Shown here piece after piece: positions 20,160-28,720 of a stretch of DNA of 64,000 nucleotides; within the stretch, counting starts at the first letter, position 1; every line of letters starts with the position of its first letter. The DNA is taken from NCBI RefSeq assembly GCF_001713395.1, contig NZ_CP016450.1, positions 1,922,001-1,986,000 on the forward strand, given 5' to 3'. This DNA comes from Sinorhizobium sp. RAC02 (lineage in GTDB: Bacteria > Pseudomonadota > Alphaproteobacteria > Rhizobiales > Rhizobiaceae). The position numbers were made by a program, and so were the translations under genes. The notes beneath the pieces were generated by a model that worked only from the letters and a program-made list of their open reading frames with translations, searched no databases and was not told the DNA's origin.

Positions 20160-20600
20160 TCAGAAAGGCTCCGGAAAACGGAAGACGCCGGCGATGCGCC
20201 GGCGCCAGGAGGGCACGAGCGGCGATTCGATGACCGCCGCCTGCTCATAGGCATGGATGAAACGTTCCTCGGACGCGGCGATGCCGGCATGTTTCGCCGC
20301 CACCCCCGCCCGCCAGCGGAAGATGAGAAGATCGCCCGGCCGCAGCTGGGACAGCGGCAGCATCGCCCCGCAATGGCGCGCCGCGGCATCGAGCAACCGC
20401 TCCTCGCCTGCCCGCTCCGCCCAGTCCATCGCATAGGGCGCGGGCACTTCGGGCTCGACGCCGTAAAGCTCCCGCCACACGCCGCGGATCAGCCCCAGAC
20501 AATCGCAGCCGACGCCCTTCAGCGCCCCCTGATGGCGATAGGGCGTGCCCACGAACCCGCGCGCAACGGCGACGACGCGATCGGCAAAGACCTCACTCAT
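20160..20600 (-). CDS. GTA NlpC/P60 cell wall hydrolase (g14)
   Basis: This 146-aa C40-type peptidase is the GTA peptidoglycan hydrolase of the tail tip. The catalytic Cys lies in KGVGCDCLGLIRGVW, with the conserved His in RAGVAAKHAGIAASE. I chose the start MSEVFADRVVAVAR at 20600, which overlaps the end of g13 by 8 bases; the frame extends to 20645 with weaker starts. It precedes the baseplate gene. Confidence 0.88.
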   Translation of the reverse strand: MSEVFADRVVAVARGFVGTPYRHQGALKGVGCDCLGLIRGVWRELYGVEPEVPAPYAMDWAERAGEERLLDAAARHCGAMLPLSQLRPGDLLIFRWRAGVAAKHAGIAASEERFIHAYEQAAVIESPLVPSWRRRIAGVFRFPEPF

Positions 20601-21483
20601 AGAGCGGCCTCCCGTCATGCGCGGTCTCGCCATCGGCATAGCCATAGGTGAAGTCGCTGCCCGGCATATGCGGAAAGCCGCGGAAACTCAGCCCGTTGGC
20701 GAATTTCGTCCGGCAGGTCGAAAAGCGCTTGTCGCACCCCGCCGTCACCAGCACCGCATCACCGACGACGACACCGGCCGGCACCGGCAGCCAGAAGGTC
20801 AGCTCGTCCGCCCCGCCCGCCTTGCGCTGGTCCTCGATATCCGCGGTCAGCCCGTTCGCCGCGCCGCTCATGAAGAGCAGCACGCCATGGCGAAAAAACC
20901 GCTCAGTGAAACTCGAAAGCCCGCTGACGCGGATGTGCATGTCGTCCAGCACCGCGCTCACCGTCGCCGTCCCACGAAAATCAGGCGAGGCGATGTTCAC
21001 GCCGCACCGGGTGTCGCCCAGCACCGCATCACAGCGATGGCCGTAAATCCGCCCGCGCACCTGGTCCAGCGCATGGGTCAGCCGCCGCAGTTCCGCGCGG
21101 AAAAACCCGCCTTCACGCCGTACCTCGCCAAGCTCCGCCGTGCGCAACAGCAGCCGCTGCGACGGATCCTGCCAGTTGACGGTATAGACCTCGACCTTCG
21201 CCCCGTCGTAGCGCCCGGCCGAAAGATCCTCCATGCGGATCGCCTCGGCGGAAAAACCGCCGGACACATCGCCGCCCTCGGCGGAAAGCCCGCCGGTATC
21301 CTCAACCTCGCTTCCCTCGAAGCCGCTCGCCGCCAGATAATCCACCCCGTCGAAGGAGAGCGTGTGGTCGTGGTCGGCAAAGCCCATTACTGCGCCATCC
21401 CGCCGCGTCACTTTCCAGGCGTGGCAGAGCGTCGTCACCCCGCCGTCGAGATGGGCCTGCAAACCGGCCGGTATGGTCCTCAT
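20593..21483 (-). CDS. GTA tail hub protein, DUF2163 (g13)
   Basis: This 296-aa protein is a DUF2163 family member, the GTA hub protein joining the tube to the baseplate. Conserved Cys residues appear in YGHRCDAVLGDTRCGVNI and near the C-terminus in CDKRFSTCRTKFANGLSFRG, with GFPHMPGSDFTYGY at the end. Such Cys clusters suggest metal or Fe-S binding, as I recall for the Rhodobacter capsulatus particle. It overlaps g12 by 4 bases. Confidence 0.9.
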   Translation of the reverse strand: MRTIPAGLQAHLDGGVTTLCHAWKVTRRDGAVMGFADHDHTLSFDGVDYLAASGFEGSEVEDTGGLSAEGGDVSGGFSAEAIRMEDLSAGRYDGAKVEVYTVNWQDPSQRLLLRTAELGEVRREGGFFRAELRRLTHALDQVRGRIYGHRCDAVLGDTRCGVNIASPDFRGTATVSAVLDDMHIRVSGLSSFTERFFRHGVLLFMSGAANGLTADIEDQRKAGGADELTFWLPVPAGVVVGDAVLVTAGCDKRFSTCRTKFANGLSFRGFPHMPGSDFTYGYADGETAHDGRPLYE

Positions 21484-22118
21484 GGCTTGATCTCCACCAG
21501 CGGAATGGACGGGATGCGCCCGGCATCGAACTGCGCCAGGTCGATATCGATCCGATCCGTGTCGAAGCGCACCGGCACGTCGAACTCGAACCCGGCGCGG
21601 ATGGTGCCCGAGGTGGGTATCTTGCCGGGCTTGAAGGTCACGGTTCCAAGCACGGGATCCACGGTGAAATCCACTGGCGGCACCGCGCCCCCGGCGACGG
21701 AAATGACCACCGTCTCCGCCACCGGCTTTTCGATCACCCGCACGGTTTCACCACCGGCATCCGCATAGCGTTTCACCAGCTGGAACGTCGCCGTCACGCC
21801 GTTTCCCGTGCCGATGACCTGGTCGCCGGCACCAACGGCAGCACCCGGCGCACAGGACTTGTGATCCACCGGATCGCGAAAGCGGAATCCGTAAAACTGC
21901 CCCGCCCGCGTCTCGAAAAAGGCGAGCACGGCATACAGGTCCTCGACCGAGCGTAAGCCGGAGCCGGCATCATAGCGGCGCCGCGCATCCTGCCAGCGCC
22001 GGTTGCGGTTTTCCCGCCCGTTGGAAAGGCTGACGATATCCGTTCGGCGCACCGGCCCGCCGCTCGTGCCGAGCGCCACGCGCAGCGGAAACCGCACCTC
22101 GTGAAATCCTGCCGTCAT
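21480..22118 (-). CDS. GTA distal tail protein, DUF2460/TIGR02217 (g12)
   Basis: This 212-aa protein has the family signatures FHEVRFPLRVALGTSGGP at the N-terminus, RRRYDAGSGLRSVEDLYAVL, FFETRAGQFYGFRFRDPVDH and a C-terminal FDVPVRFDTDRIDIDL. It is the distal tail protein of GTA and lambdoid-like tails. It overlaps g13 by 4 bases and is separated from the tape measure gene by 9 bases. Confidence 0.9.
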   Translation of the reverse strand: MTAGFHEVRFPLRVALGTSGGPVRRTDIVSLSNGRENRNRRWQDARRRYDAGSGLRSVEDLYAVLAFFETRAGQFYGFRFRDPVDHKSCAPGAAVGAGDQVIGTGNGVTATFQLVKRYADAGGETVRVIEKPVAETVVISVAGGAVPPVDFTVDPVLGTVTFKPGKIPTSGTIRAGFEFDVPVRFDTDRIDIDLAQFDAGRIPSIPLVEIKP

Positions 22119-22127
22119 GTCCGGTCC

Positions 22128-22763
22128 TCACAAGCTGCGCTGCCCGCGCCCGACGGCACGGGTCAGCATGGCGGCGATCTGGCCTTCCGACTTGCGGAAG
22201 CTTGCCGCGTCCTGCGCCGTCACGTTGAAGACGATGCGCGGCCCGCTGCCGACATCCGCCGCCGCCACGCCGAGCGCGCCGTCCGGTCCACGCTGCAACG
22301 GCAGGATCGCCTCCGCCCCCGCCTCGCCCATCAGCCCGACGCCACCGCCGCTGCCGAAATAGGTCGGCGCGGCGACGACGCCGCCCTTGGCGAAGGGCGT
22401 CACGCCGCCCCTGGCAAACAGCGAAAGACCACCCGTGGCAGCAGACAAACCGCCACCCGCAGAGACGCCCGCCGCACCACCGGAGAACATGGACGTGGCG
22501 CCGCCGAGCAACCCGGAAATGCCGGAGGTCAAAAGCCCCTGAAGCGGCTTCAATCCCACCGAAAGCGCAATATCGCTCATGCGCAGCGCAAGACCGCGCA
22601 GCACGCCGTCCAGCCCCTTGCCGTCGACGACCGCGCCCTTGAGCGCGCTCGTCAGCGCAGCACCAAAGGAGCGCGAGCGCAGGTCCAGGTCGTTGAGGAT
22701 CGTCGAAAGCTGTTCGGCATCCTGCAGCGTGCCGGAGAGAGGTTCGTCACCCGCATTCGCCAT
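22128..22763 (-). CDS. GTA tail tape measure protein (g11)
   Basis: This 211-aa protein is a short tape measure of GTA type. It contains DLDLRSRSFGAALTSALKGA, KPLQGLLTSGISGLLGGA and a glycine-rich region with FARGGVTPFAKGGVVAAPTY, then GLMGEAGAEAILPLQRGPDG, which are the usual phage tape-measure C-terminal repeats. Its small size fits a short tail. The 3' end is close to the distal tail gene. Confidence 0.87.
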   Translation of the reverse strand: MANAGDEPLSGTLQDAEQLSTILNDLDLRSRSFGAALTSALKGAVVDGKGLDGVLRGLALRMSDIALSVGLKPLQGLLTSGISGLLGGATSMFSGGAAGVSAGGGLSAATGGLSLFARGGVTPFAKGGVVAAPTYFGSGGGVGLMGEAGAEAILPLQRGPDGALGVAAADVGSGPRIVFNVTAQDAASFRKSEGQIAAMLTRAVGRGQRSL

Positions 22764-22766
22764 GGT

Positions 22767-22985
22767 TCACTCCTTGTCATCGGAAAAAGTGTCATCGGGA
22801 AAGGCGCGCATCAGCACGTCGAAGGTTTTGCGCGCCGGCACCGCCGGAGACGGCCGGATCAGCCCCAGCGAGAAGCCGAGTTCGCGCGGCGTCAGCGCCC
22901 AGAAATCCTTTGCAGGAAGCCGCATGCGGCAGAGGCCGGCATGAAGCGCCGCTTCCCAAGGGAAGGCCGGCGCTTCGCCGCTCAC
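22767..22985 (-). CDS. GTA tail assembly chaperone-like protein (g10.1)
   Basis: This 72-aa protein starts with PAFPWEAALHAGLCRMRLPA and contains FWALTPRELGFSLGL, the conserved core of the small rcc01693-type phage tail chaperone proteins. It overlaps the end of g10 by 4 bases, as in other GTA clusters where the two act in tail assembly, and precedes the tape measure gene by 3 bases. Confidence 0.85.
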   Translation of the reverse strand: MSGEAPAFPWEAALHAGLCRMRLPAKDFWALTPRELGFSLGLIRPSPAVPARKTFDVLMRAFPDDTFSDDKE

Positions 22986-23347
22986 ACCGGATGCGGCGGC
23001 GGAGGGTTTTGCGTGTCCGCCTCGCCGCCCGCACCGAAGGTTGCCTCAAGCAGTGCGGCTGCGATCCGCGCAAACCCCGCCAACCCATCGGCCACCGCCA
23101 TGCCTGCAACCTCCTCGTCGGTCAGCAGGTTGCCACCGCCGCGCAGCCCAGCACCGATGATGCGGATCAGGTCGTCTGCCTTCAACCGGCCGACGGAAAA
23201 TCGCTCGGCGAGCCCCGCCAGGCTGTCGACGGCAAAGGCCGTCTCCAGTTCGGCAAGCGCGCCGAGCGTCAGGCACAGCACCCGCCGCTCGCCGTCGAGC
23301 ACGCCTTCGATCTCGCCGCGGTGCCGGTTCGCCCGCGCACCCATCAC
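22982..23347 (-). CDS. GTA gene transfer agent family protein (g10)
   Basis: This 121-aa protein carries the GTA family N-terminus ANRHRGEIEGVLDGERRVL and LTLGALAELETAF. It is the tail assembly chaperone of the cluster. The 3' end overlaps g10.1 by 4 bases and the 5' end overlaps g9 by 4 bases, so translation is coupled across all three. The C-terminal proline/glutamate-poor tail (NPPPPHPV) is unremarkable. Confidence 0.88.
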   Translation of the reverse strand: MMGARANRHRGEIEGVLDGERRVLCLTLGALAELETAFAVDSLAGLAERFSVGRLKADDLIRIIGAGLRGGGNLLTDEEVAGMAVADGLAGFARIAAALLEATFGAGGEADTQNPPPPHPV

Positions 23348-23751
23348 AGGACCTCGAAGGCGAGCGACCCGGCCGATTCCAGCGCGATCTCGAACACGAC
23401 CTCGCCGTCATGGGCGCCGGAATATTCGAGCGCCGCGATCTGGAACGGCCCGGAGACCGTGCCGAAATTCGGAATGACGAGTTGCCAGTCGACGATCGTG
23501 CCGGCGAAGAACAGCGAACGCACCAGCGTATCGGAGGCCTGGTCCTTGAAAATCCCGGTGCCGCTCACCGCCGCGCGCTGCACGCCGGCGCCGCCGAGCA
23601 ACTCCCGCCAGCGCCCCGCCGAATCCCCGTCCGTCACGTCGACGAGCTGGGCATTGAACGACAGCCGCTTCGACCGCAGCCCCGCAACCGTCGTAAAGCT
23701 CGCTCCGTTGTCGACCTTGAGCAGCAGGTCACGCCCCTTCTGTGCCACCAT
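23344..23751 (-). CDS. GTA major tail tube protein (g9, TP901-1 type)
   Basis: This 135-aa protein fits the phage major tail protein TP901-1 family. Visible features are VAQKGRDLLLKVDNGASFT, LRSKRLSFNAQLVDVTDGDS and RWRELLGGAGVQRAAVSGTG, a pattern shared by tail tube proteins. It lies between the DUF3168 terminator and g10, overlapping g10 by 4 bases. Confidence 0.9.
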   Translation of the reverse strand: MVAQKGRDLLLKVDNGASFTTVAGLRSKRLSFNAQLVDVTDGDSAGRWRELLGGAGVQRAAVSGTGIFKDQASDTLVRSLFFAGTIVDWQLVIPNFGTVSGPFQIAALEYSGAHDGEVVFEIALESAGSLAFEVL

Positions 23752-23778
23752 GGCGAAATCCTTTCCATGAGATTGAGG

Positions 23779-24186
23779 TTAGCTGTCCGGCTCCGTCACC
23801 GCCCGGAACCGCATTTCCGCCCGGTGGAAGCGGGATTTCTCGTCGCGCCGAAGCTGGGTGTCGCTATGAAAGAGCAGCACGAGGTGGTGGCCGGGAAGCG
23901 TGAGCGCCGCATCGTGCAACGCCGCCCGCACCGCCGCGGCGATCGCCTGCACCTGCCTGTGCCCCGCCGCCTCGGACCAGGCCTCCAGCGTCACGGTGTG
24001 CTCCTCGCCCGGCTCGCTCGCCGTCGAATGGTCCTGGCTGTCGATACCCGCGATCACCACCAGCGGCGCGGCTGGCTCGGTGAGCCGACGGTCCGTGACG
24101 CCGCTGGCGCCGACAAGCGCCGTCAACGCAGCATCCCCCGAAAGCCGGGCAAAGATCGCCTTCTGCAGGGCGGAAGCCGCGCTCAT
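23779..24186 (-). CDS. GTA tail terminator, DUF3168 (g8)
   Basis: This 135-aa DUF3168 protein begins MSAASALQKAIFARLSGDAAL and holds the family motif GVTDRRLTEPAAPLVVIAGI and HTVTLEAWSEAAGHRQVQAI. It is the tail terminator (tail completion) protein. It overlaps g7 by 4 bases and is followed by a 27-base gap before g9. Confidence 0.9.
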   Translation of the reverse strand: MSAASALQKAIFARLSGDAALTALVGASGVTDRRLTEPAAPLVVIAGIDSQDHSTASEPGEEHTVTLEAWSEAAGHRQVQAIAAAVRAALHDAALTLPGHHLVLLFHSDTQLRRDEKSRFHRAEMRFRAVTEPDS

Positions 24187-24515
24187 GATTTGATCTCCTC
24201 ACAGTCGCAGAGCGCGTAACGCCCCGCCTCGTCCGGATCGCGAAAAGCACGGATCACAAAAAGGCGCGTGCCCTTGCGCAGCCGCATGCCGCCGGCCAGA
24301 TCATCCCGCCAGCGCAGCCAGATGCGGTGCGTCACCGTCACCGGCAAGGCGCCCGCCGCCTCGTCCGCTTTTGCGACCACGGGCTCGATGCGCGCCCACG
24401 GCGTCGCCAGCGCGGAAAAACTCCGCGTCACGCCGCCCTGCCCGTCCGGCGTTTCTGCCGGCCGCTCCAGCACGAGCCGCGCCGAAAGCCTGCCGGGATC
24501 GATGATCCGCGCCAT
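24183..24515 (-). CDS. GTA head closure / head-tail adaptor (g7)
   Basis: This 110-aa protein starts MARIIDPGRLSARLVLERPA and contains WARIEPVVAKADEAAG and HRIWLRWRDDLAGGMRLRKG, the family pattern of phage head-tail adaptors. I used the ATG at 24515 rather than an in-frame upstream one (24533). The 24515 ATG shares its A with the TGA of the truncated g6 frame, so it marks the ancestral g6-g7 junction. It overlaps g8 by 4 bases. Confidence 0.87.
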   Translation of the reverse strand: MARIIDPGRLSARLVLERPAETPDGQGGVTRSFSALATPWARIEPVVAKADEAAGALPVTVTHRIWLRWRDDLAGGMRLRKGTRLFVIRAFRDPDEAGRYALCDCEEIKS

Positions 24516-24996
24516 CAGAGCCTCCGCATGCAATGGGGTGCGATCAGCCGGTCGTAGCCCTGCGGTACCGCGCCCGGCTGATCGTCAAGGGCAAGTACAC
24601 CCCGCAGTTCGAACATCGCCGCGACATGCAGCAGCAGCGCCCGTTTCAACGTATCCGGCACATCCGCGCCGGCCGCGCCGCGCCGTCCAGCAGGTATCCG
24701 GCCACATCCGCTTCGACGGGATCGCCGAGCGCATCGTAAACCGTCACCGTTTCAATGGTTTGCACCGGCCCCCTGGCAATCTGAATCACCTTGTTCTCGG
24801 GCCAGTCGTCGAGATAGAGCCGCAGCGGCCGCACGATCAGGCAAAGCCCCGTCTGCCCTTCCAGGTGTTCACGCGCCGCGCGGATCAGCGCCGCCAGCAG
24901 CGCATCCTCGTCACTCGTCTCAAGGCGCAAATGGGCCTTCACCTCGGCAAGCGTGATCGGCTCCGCCAGCGGCGGCAACAGTTCGGCGATGGTCAT
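24515..24996 (-). pseudogene. GTA head-tail connector (g6), frameshifted remnant
   Basis: The 5' part (from ATG 24996 or 25002) encodes MTIAELLPPLAEPITLAEVKAHLR... through VEADVAGYLLDGAARPAR, then reads MCRIR and stops at 24646. In another frame, ADVPDTLKRALLLHVAAMFELRG resumes at about 24658 and ends with APHCMRRL at the TGA overlapping the g7 start. The two halves are the expected N- and C-terminal parts of a phiE125 gp8-type connector. The middle segment, roughly 25-30 residues (family region around the conserved TAGYG), is missing and the frame is shifted. A deletion at a GCGCGG microhomology is the likely cause. A connector without this segment would not assemble. Confidence 0.82.
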
Positions 24997-25112
24997 GATC
25001 ATCCTGTCCGATGGAGAAAGGGGTGCGGGCGCGACCGGGAGGAAAACCGCGCCCGCGGCACCAGCGACAGGGAACAACCGCCGGTGCGAGGGGAAACTCA
25101 ATGGAAGAGGTG

Positions 25113-25228
25113 CCCCCTCATCCGACCCTTCGGGCCACCTTCTCCCCGGCGGGGAGAAGGGAAACGAGAGGCCGCCGATCTTCCCCTTCTCCCCTCGGGG
25201 AGAAGGTGCCGGCAGGCGGATGAGGGGG
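25113..25228. repeat. RIME-type rhizobial intergenic palindromic element
   Basis: A ~116-bp double-palindrome element starts CCCCCTCATCCGACC and ends GGCAGGCGGATGAGGGGG, with internal palindromes around CTTCTCCCCGGCGGGGAGAAG and CTTCTCCCCTCGGGGAGAAG. It resembles the RIME elements common in Rhizobiaceae. It lies between the capsid gene and the broken g6 gene. Related copies are at 55935-56053 (full) and 31275-31325 (half). Confidence 0.85.
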
Positions 25229-25248
25229 AATTTTCGTCGCAGGAAGCC

Positions 25249-26499
25249 TCAGCTCGCCGCGAACTTCACCAGCTTGATCGCCTCGAAGTTCTGCACACCG
25301 CCGCCGATGCGCTTGGTCGTGTAGAACAGCACGTAGGGCTTGGCGGAATACGGGTCGCGCAGCACGCGCACGCCCGTGCGGTCGACGACGAGATAGCCGG
25401 AGCGGAAGTCGCCGAAGGCGATCGAAAAACTGTCCGCTGCCACGTCCGGCATGTCCTCGGCTTCCGCGATGGCAAAGCCGAGCAGCGAGGCCGACTGGCC
25501 GACTGAAGCCGGCGGGCGCCACAGGTAGTTGCCGTCCGCATCCTTGAACTTGCGGATCGCGCCCTGCGTCTTGCGGTTCATCACGAAGGTGCCGTTCTGC
25601 CGGTGCCCGGCCTTCAGCGCATAGATCGTGTCGAACAGCGTGTCGGACGGATTGCTCGCCTTGAAGGCGCCGGCGGCACCCGTCGCGATATAGCCGATAT
25701 TGCCCCAGCTCCAGCTCGCCTCGGCAACGTTGGTGTAGCTGAGGAAGCCCTTCGGCTTGTTGGTGCCGTCGCCGGAAACGAAGGCCGTGCCCTCCTGCTC
25801 GCCGAAGACGATGTCGATCTCCGAGGCGATCCAGCTTTCGACATCCACCGCCGCATCGTCGAGCAATGCCGGGGTGGCCGCCGGCATGGCATAGAGTTCC
25901 ATGGTCGGGAAAGAAAGTTCGGCAAGCTGCGCATTGCCGGTCTGCGGACGCGCCGCGGTTTCCGCCACCCAGCCCGCCGCCATGCCGGTCGTCGCGAACG
26001 GCTTCTTCAGCACCGTGCCGGACACCTGGCGCACAGTCGCAAGCGCACGGATCGGCGAGGCGGCGGACAGCCGGCGGCCGATGTCGCTATCCGTTTCCGG
26101 CGGCACGAGGTAACCGCCGTCAGCCGCCGAGCCGACCGACATGGCCTTGCTCTCCAGCGCGCGGAGTGCTGCGTCGTCGCCGCGGCGCATATAGGCGGAG
26201 AAGGCCGCCTTGTGCTCGGCCACCTCGAGATTGCCCTCACCGCTGCCGCCGAGCGCCGGGCGCGCCCTCTTCAGCGCCAGCTGGTCGAGCACGCGCTTCT
26301 GCTCGTCCATCGCGCGGTTGATGCGGTCCACCTTGTCGCGCGTCACCACGTCGGCGGTCATCTTCTGCTCGATTTCGCCGAGCCGGCGGTCGTTCGTCTC
26401 CTTGAAGACCTCGAAGGCCTCCATGAAGTCGTCGAAGGCAGCGGTCATGGTTTCCGGCACGGCCTTGATTTCCGGCGCGGTCTTCTGGATTTCCGTCAT
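25249..26499 (-). CDS. GTA major capsid protein, HK97 fold (g5)
   Basis: This 416-aa protein has an N-terminal coiled-coil scaffold-like delta domain (residues ~1-100), then AADGGYLVPPETDSDIGRRL, ETAARPQTGNAQLAELSFPT and a C-terminal LRDPYSAKPYVLFYTTKRIG, all typical of HK97-fold major capsid proteins. The start MTEIQKTAPEIKAVPETM is preceded by AGAGGAAGAC. The ORF is intact. It lies directly downstream of the protease gene with a 17-base gap. Confidence 0.93.
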   Translation of the reverse strand: MTEIQKTAPEIKAVPETMTAAFDDFMEAFEVFKETNDRRLGEIEQKMTADVVTRDKVDRINRAMDEQKRVLDQLALKRARPALGGSGEGNLEVAEHKAAFSAYMRRGDDAALRALESKAMSVGSAADGGYLVPPETDSDIGRRLSAASPIRALATVRQVSGTVLKKPFATTGMAAGWVAETAARPQTGNAQLAELSFPTMELYAMPAATPALLDDAAVDVESWIASEIDIVFGEQEGTAFVSGDGTNKPKGFLSYTNVAEASWSWGNIGYIATGAAGAFKASNPSDTLFDTIYALKAGHRQNGTFVMNRKTQGAIRKFKDADGNYLWRPPASVGQSASLLGFAIAEAEDMPDVAADSFSIAFGDFRSGYLVVDRTGVRVLRDPYSAKPYVLFYTTKRIGGGVQNFEAIKLVKFAAS

Positions 26500-26516
26500 G
26501 TCTTCCTCTTCGGTTG

Positions 26517-27074
26517 CTAGCGTTTCATCATCCGGGCCGCCCGGCGCATGGTGCGCACGAGCTCCGTTTCCCGGTCGCGGAACCACCGCGCATTCTTCAC
26601 GTTCGACACCCGTGCCGAGGGCAGCATGGGAAAGGTGACGACCGAGATTTCCCAGAGATCCGCCTCCAGGATGCGGCGCACCCCGCTCGCCCGGTCGGTC
26701 TTCGAGCGCACCGTCTGGAAGCCGATGGAAAGCCCGTCGAGCGCGCCGGACTTCATGAGGTTCAGCACCTCGCGGGCTCGCGCCACGCCGGGCGAAAGCA
26801 CGCCCTCGACATAGAGGCCGCGCGCATCCTCGCGGATCGCCCGCCAGCGCCCGATCGGCTCGGCCGGATCGTGCTGGAAGAGCATGCGCACTCCGGCGGC
26901 CCCGCGCCTTTCCAGCGAGCGGACAAAGGCGCCGGGCGCGATCGCGTCCTTGCCGAAATCCACCTCGCCGAACAGGCTGGCATAGCCGGAAAACACCCCG
27001 TCACTGGCGACGCCGGCAAGCGTCAGATCGGCATATTTCTTCGTCCGCCAGACCGGCAGGTCGTCGGTTGTCAT
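26517..27074 (-). CDS. GTA prohead protease, HK97 family (g4)
   Basis: This 185-aa protease processes the capsid protein during prohead maturation. The N-terminus holds SDGVFSGYASLFGEVDFGKD and the fold's conserved FQHDPAEPIGRWRAIREDARGL contains the catalytic His. The Ser region is GALDGLSIGFQTVRSK, followed by LEADLWEISVVTFPMLP. It lies between the portal and capsid genes in the standard order. Confidence 0.92.
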   Translation of the reverse strand: MTTDDLPVWRTKKYADLTLAGVASDGVFSGYASLFGEVDFGKDAIAPGAFVRSLERRGAAGVRMLFQHDPAEPIGRWRAIREDARGLYVEGVLSPGVARAREVLNLMKSGALDGLSIGFQTVRSKTDRASGVRRILEADLWEISVVTFPMLPSARVSNVKNARWFRDRETELVRTMRRAARMMKR

Positions 27075-27113
27075 GGAAGTCTCCGATGTGAATTGAGAAA
27101 CTGGCGGTCGCGG

Positions 27114-27218
27114 CTACTGCCGCATCCGGTCCGCCACCCGCGCCAGAACGCCGAGCCCCCACCAGGCCGAAAGGCTCGCCGCTGCCGCCTGTCTTTTGAA
27201 TCGCTTGCGCCCTTCCGT
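27114..27218 (-). pseudogene. Possible remnant of GTA g3.5-like small protein
   Basis: Between portal and protease the frame ending at 27114 encodes KRFKRQAAAASLSAWWGLGV and LARVADRMRQ, then TAG. The frame is closed by TGA at 27219-27221, and no start codon lies between. The sequence has the look of a conserved small GTA protein 3' end. A neighbouring frame (27225-27408) reads MTVAPPIFTTGDASSHRCE... and may hold the 5' part, displaced by a frameshift. This is weak evidence and could be chance. Confidence 0.3.
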
Positions 27219-27455
27219 TCAAAGACAGAGTCAGCCTCTTCACAAACCGATTCCGAAGATCGGCGCGATGATTCAGCGACACCTCACAGAGCGCTGTTCT
27301 TTCAGTCTTTTTTAACCGGTCCAGCCTGAAGCCGAGATCGTCCCTGACTATTTCGCACCTGTGACTTGACGCATCGCCAGTGGTAAAAATAGGTGGTGCA
27401 ACCGTCATGATGACGGCCAGCAGTCCGCTGCCGTCTAGGCTCGGGCTGCGTCCTG
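27219..27455. other. Intergenic stretch between portal and g3.5 remnant
   Basis: With the remnant at 27114-27218 this stretch makes a gap of ~380 bases between g4 and g3 with no convincing intact gene. It is richer in A+T than the surroundings (a TTTTTTAACC run near 27308). Open frames here have no family signature I recognise. No promoter or terminator is evident. Confidence 0.5.
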
Positions 27456-28619
27456 TCAGTACCCGACGGCCCGCCGCTTCTCCTCATCGTTGAGAAACGC
27501 CGCCGCCCCCACCCGAGCCCAAAGTTCGGACCGCTCCGCCTGAAGCCCGCTCACCTGATCGAGATCCGGCACCAGACGCAGCGCCGTTTGCCCCTCCTCG
27601 GAAAGCCAGGTCGCAAAGGACGCCGCCGTGCGGGTCACCAGCGGCAGCACGGTCAGCCGCCAGAAGGCCCGGTTGGCCTCCTGGTAATTGGCATAGGTCG
27701 CATCACCCGGAATGCCGATCAGCATGGGCGGCACGCCGAAGGCGAGCGCGATGTCGCGCGCCGCCCCATTCTTCGCCTCGACGAAATCCATTTCGCGGGG
27801 CGACAGCCCCATCGCCTTCCAGTCCAGCCCGCCTTCGAGCAGCATCGGCCGCCCTGCCCGCACCGCGCCGGAATAGCCCTCCTCCAGCTCCGCCTTCAGG
27901 CGATCGTACTGGTCGGGCGTCAGGTTGCCGCCTTCCTTCGGCTGGTAGACCAGCGCGCCGGAAGGCCGCGCCGAGTTGTCGAGCAGCGCCTTGTTCCAGA
28001 TCGCCGCCGCATTGGAGAGGTCGAGCGCCATCGAGGCGGCTTCGAGCGGCGCAAAACCCAGCCGGTCGTCGAGCGGATGAAACAGCCGCAGATGCAGCAC
28101 CGCCTGCCCTTCGCCCCCGACCCCGTCGCCGACGACATGCCGGCGCACATGGTTGCCCGCGCGATATTCATAGGCCTCCGGCCAGCCATCCCGCCCCTCG
28201 ACGATGCGCACCCGGTCGGGCCGCAGCAGATGCAGCTCCCGCAGGTCTTCCCCCACCCGCACGCCTTCGACGAAGGCATTGCCGGACAGCAGGAGGTGGC
28301 CATACAGCGTCTCGAAAAAATCCATGCCCGCCATGCGCCCGTTCGGCCGGGCGAGCAGCGCCAGCCGGAAATCCTCCGGCCGCTCGGTGTCGCCCTCATA
28401 GGCAAGCCAGGGCACCGAGCCGGCGGCCTCCGCGATCATGCGCACCGCACGGTGCGCCACCGGGTTCTTCATGAACCCTTCGCGGGCAAGCGACGCATAG
28501 GCGCGGCTCGACCAGTGCGCCCGGCCCTCGGCCGCCAGCGTGAGCACACCCGATGCCTTGGTTTCGGGCACGGCAGAAACCCCGGCGCGCCGCCAGGGCA
28601 GGAAAGATGAAAATCGCAT
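27456..28619 (-). CDS. GTA portal protein (g3)
   Basis: This 387-aa protein shows the HK97-type portal pattern: NPVAHRAVRMIAEAAGSVPW, ETLYGHLLLSGNAFVEG, LDDRLGFAPLEAASMALDLS, and RDIALAFGVPPMLIGIPGDA followed by TYANYQEANRAFWR. The start is MRFSSFLPWRRAG. It forms the DNA entry ring of the head. In RcGTA it follows terminase directly; here two inserted genes lie between. Confidence 0.93.
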   Translation of the reverse strand: MRFSSFLPWRRAGVSAVPETKASGVLTLAAEGRAHWSSRAYASLAREGFMKNPVAHRAVRMIAEAAGSVPWLAYEGDTERPEDFRLALLARPNGRMAGMDFFETLYGHLLLSGNAFVEGVRVGEDLRELHLLRPDRVRIVEGRDGWPEAYEYRAGNHVRRHVVGDGVGGEGQAVLHLRLFHPLDDRLGFAPLEAASMALDLSNAAAIWNKALLDNSARPSGALVYQPKEGGNLTPDQYDRLKAELEEGYSGAVRAGRPMLLEGGLDWKAMGLSPREMDFVEAKNGAARDIALAFGVPPMLIGIPGDATYANYQEANRAFWRLTVLPLVTRTAASFATWLSEEGQTALRLVPDLDQVSGLQAERSELWARVGAAAFLNDEEKRRAVGY

Positions 28620-28720
28620 GGGTGCATCCTGTTTCAGCCCACCGTCGCGTCAGGCGCCGGTGGGCGGGGAAAAATCAGGCCGTGCCTGTTTGCAAAACGC
28701 CGAAAACAGGCCTTCGCCCG

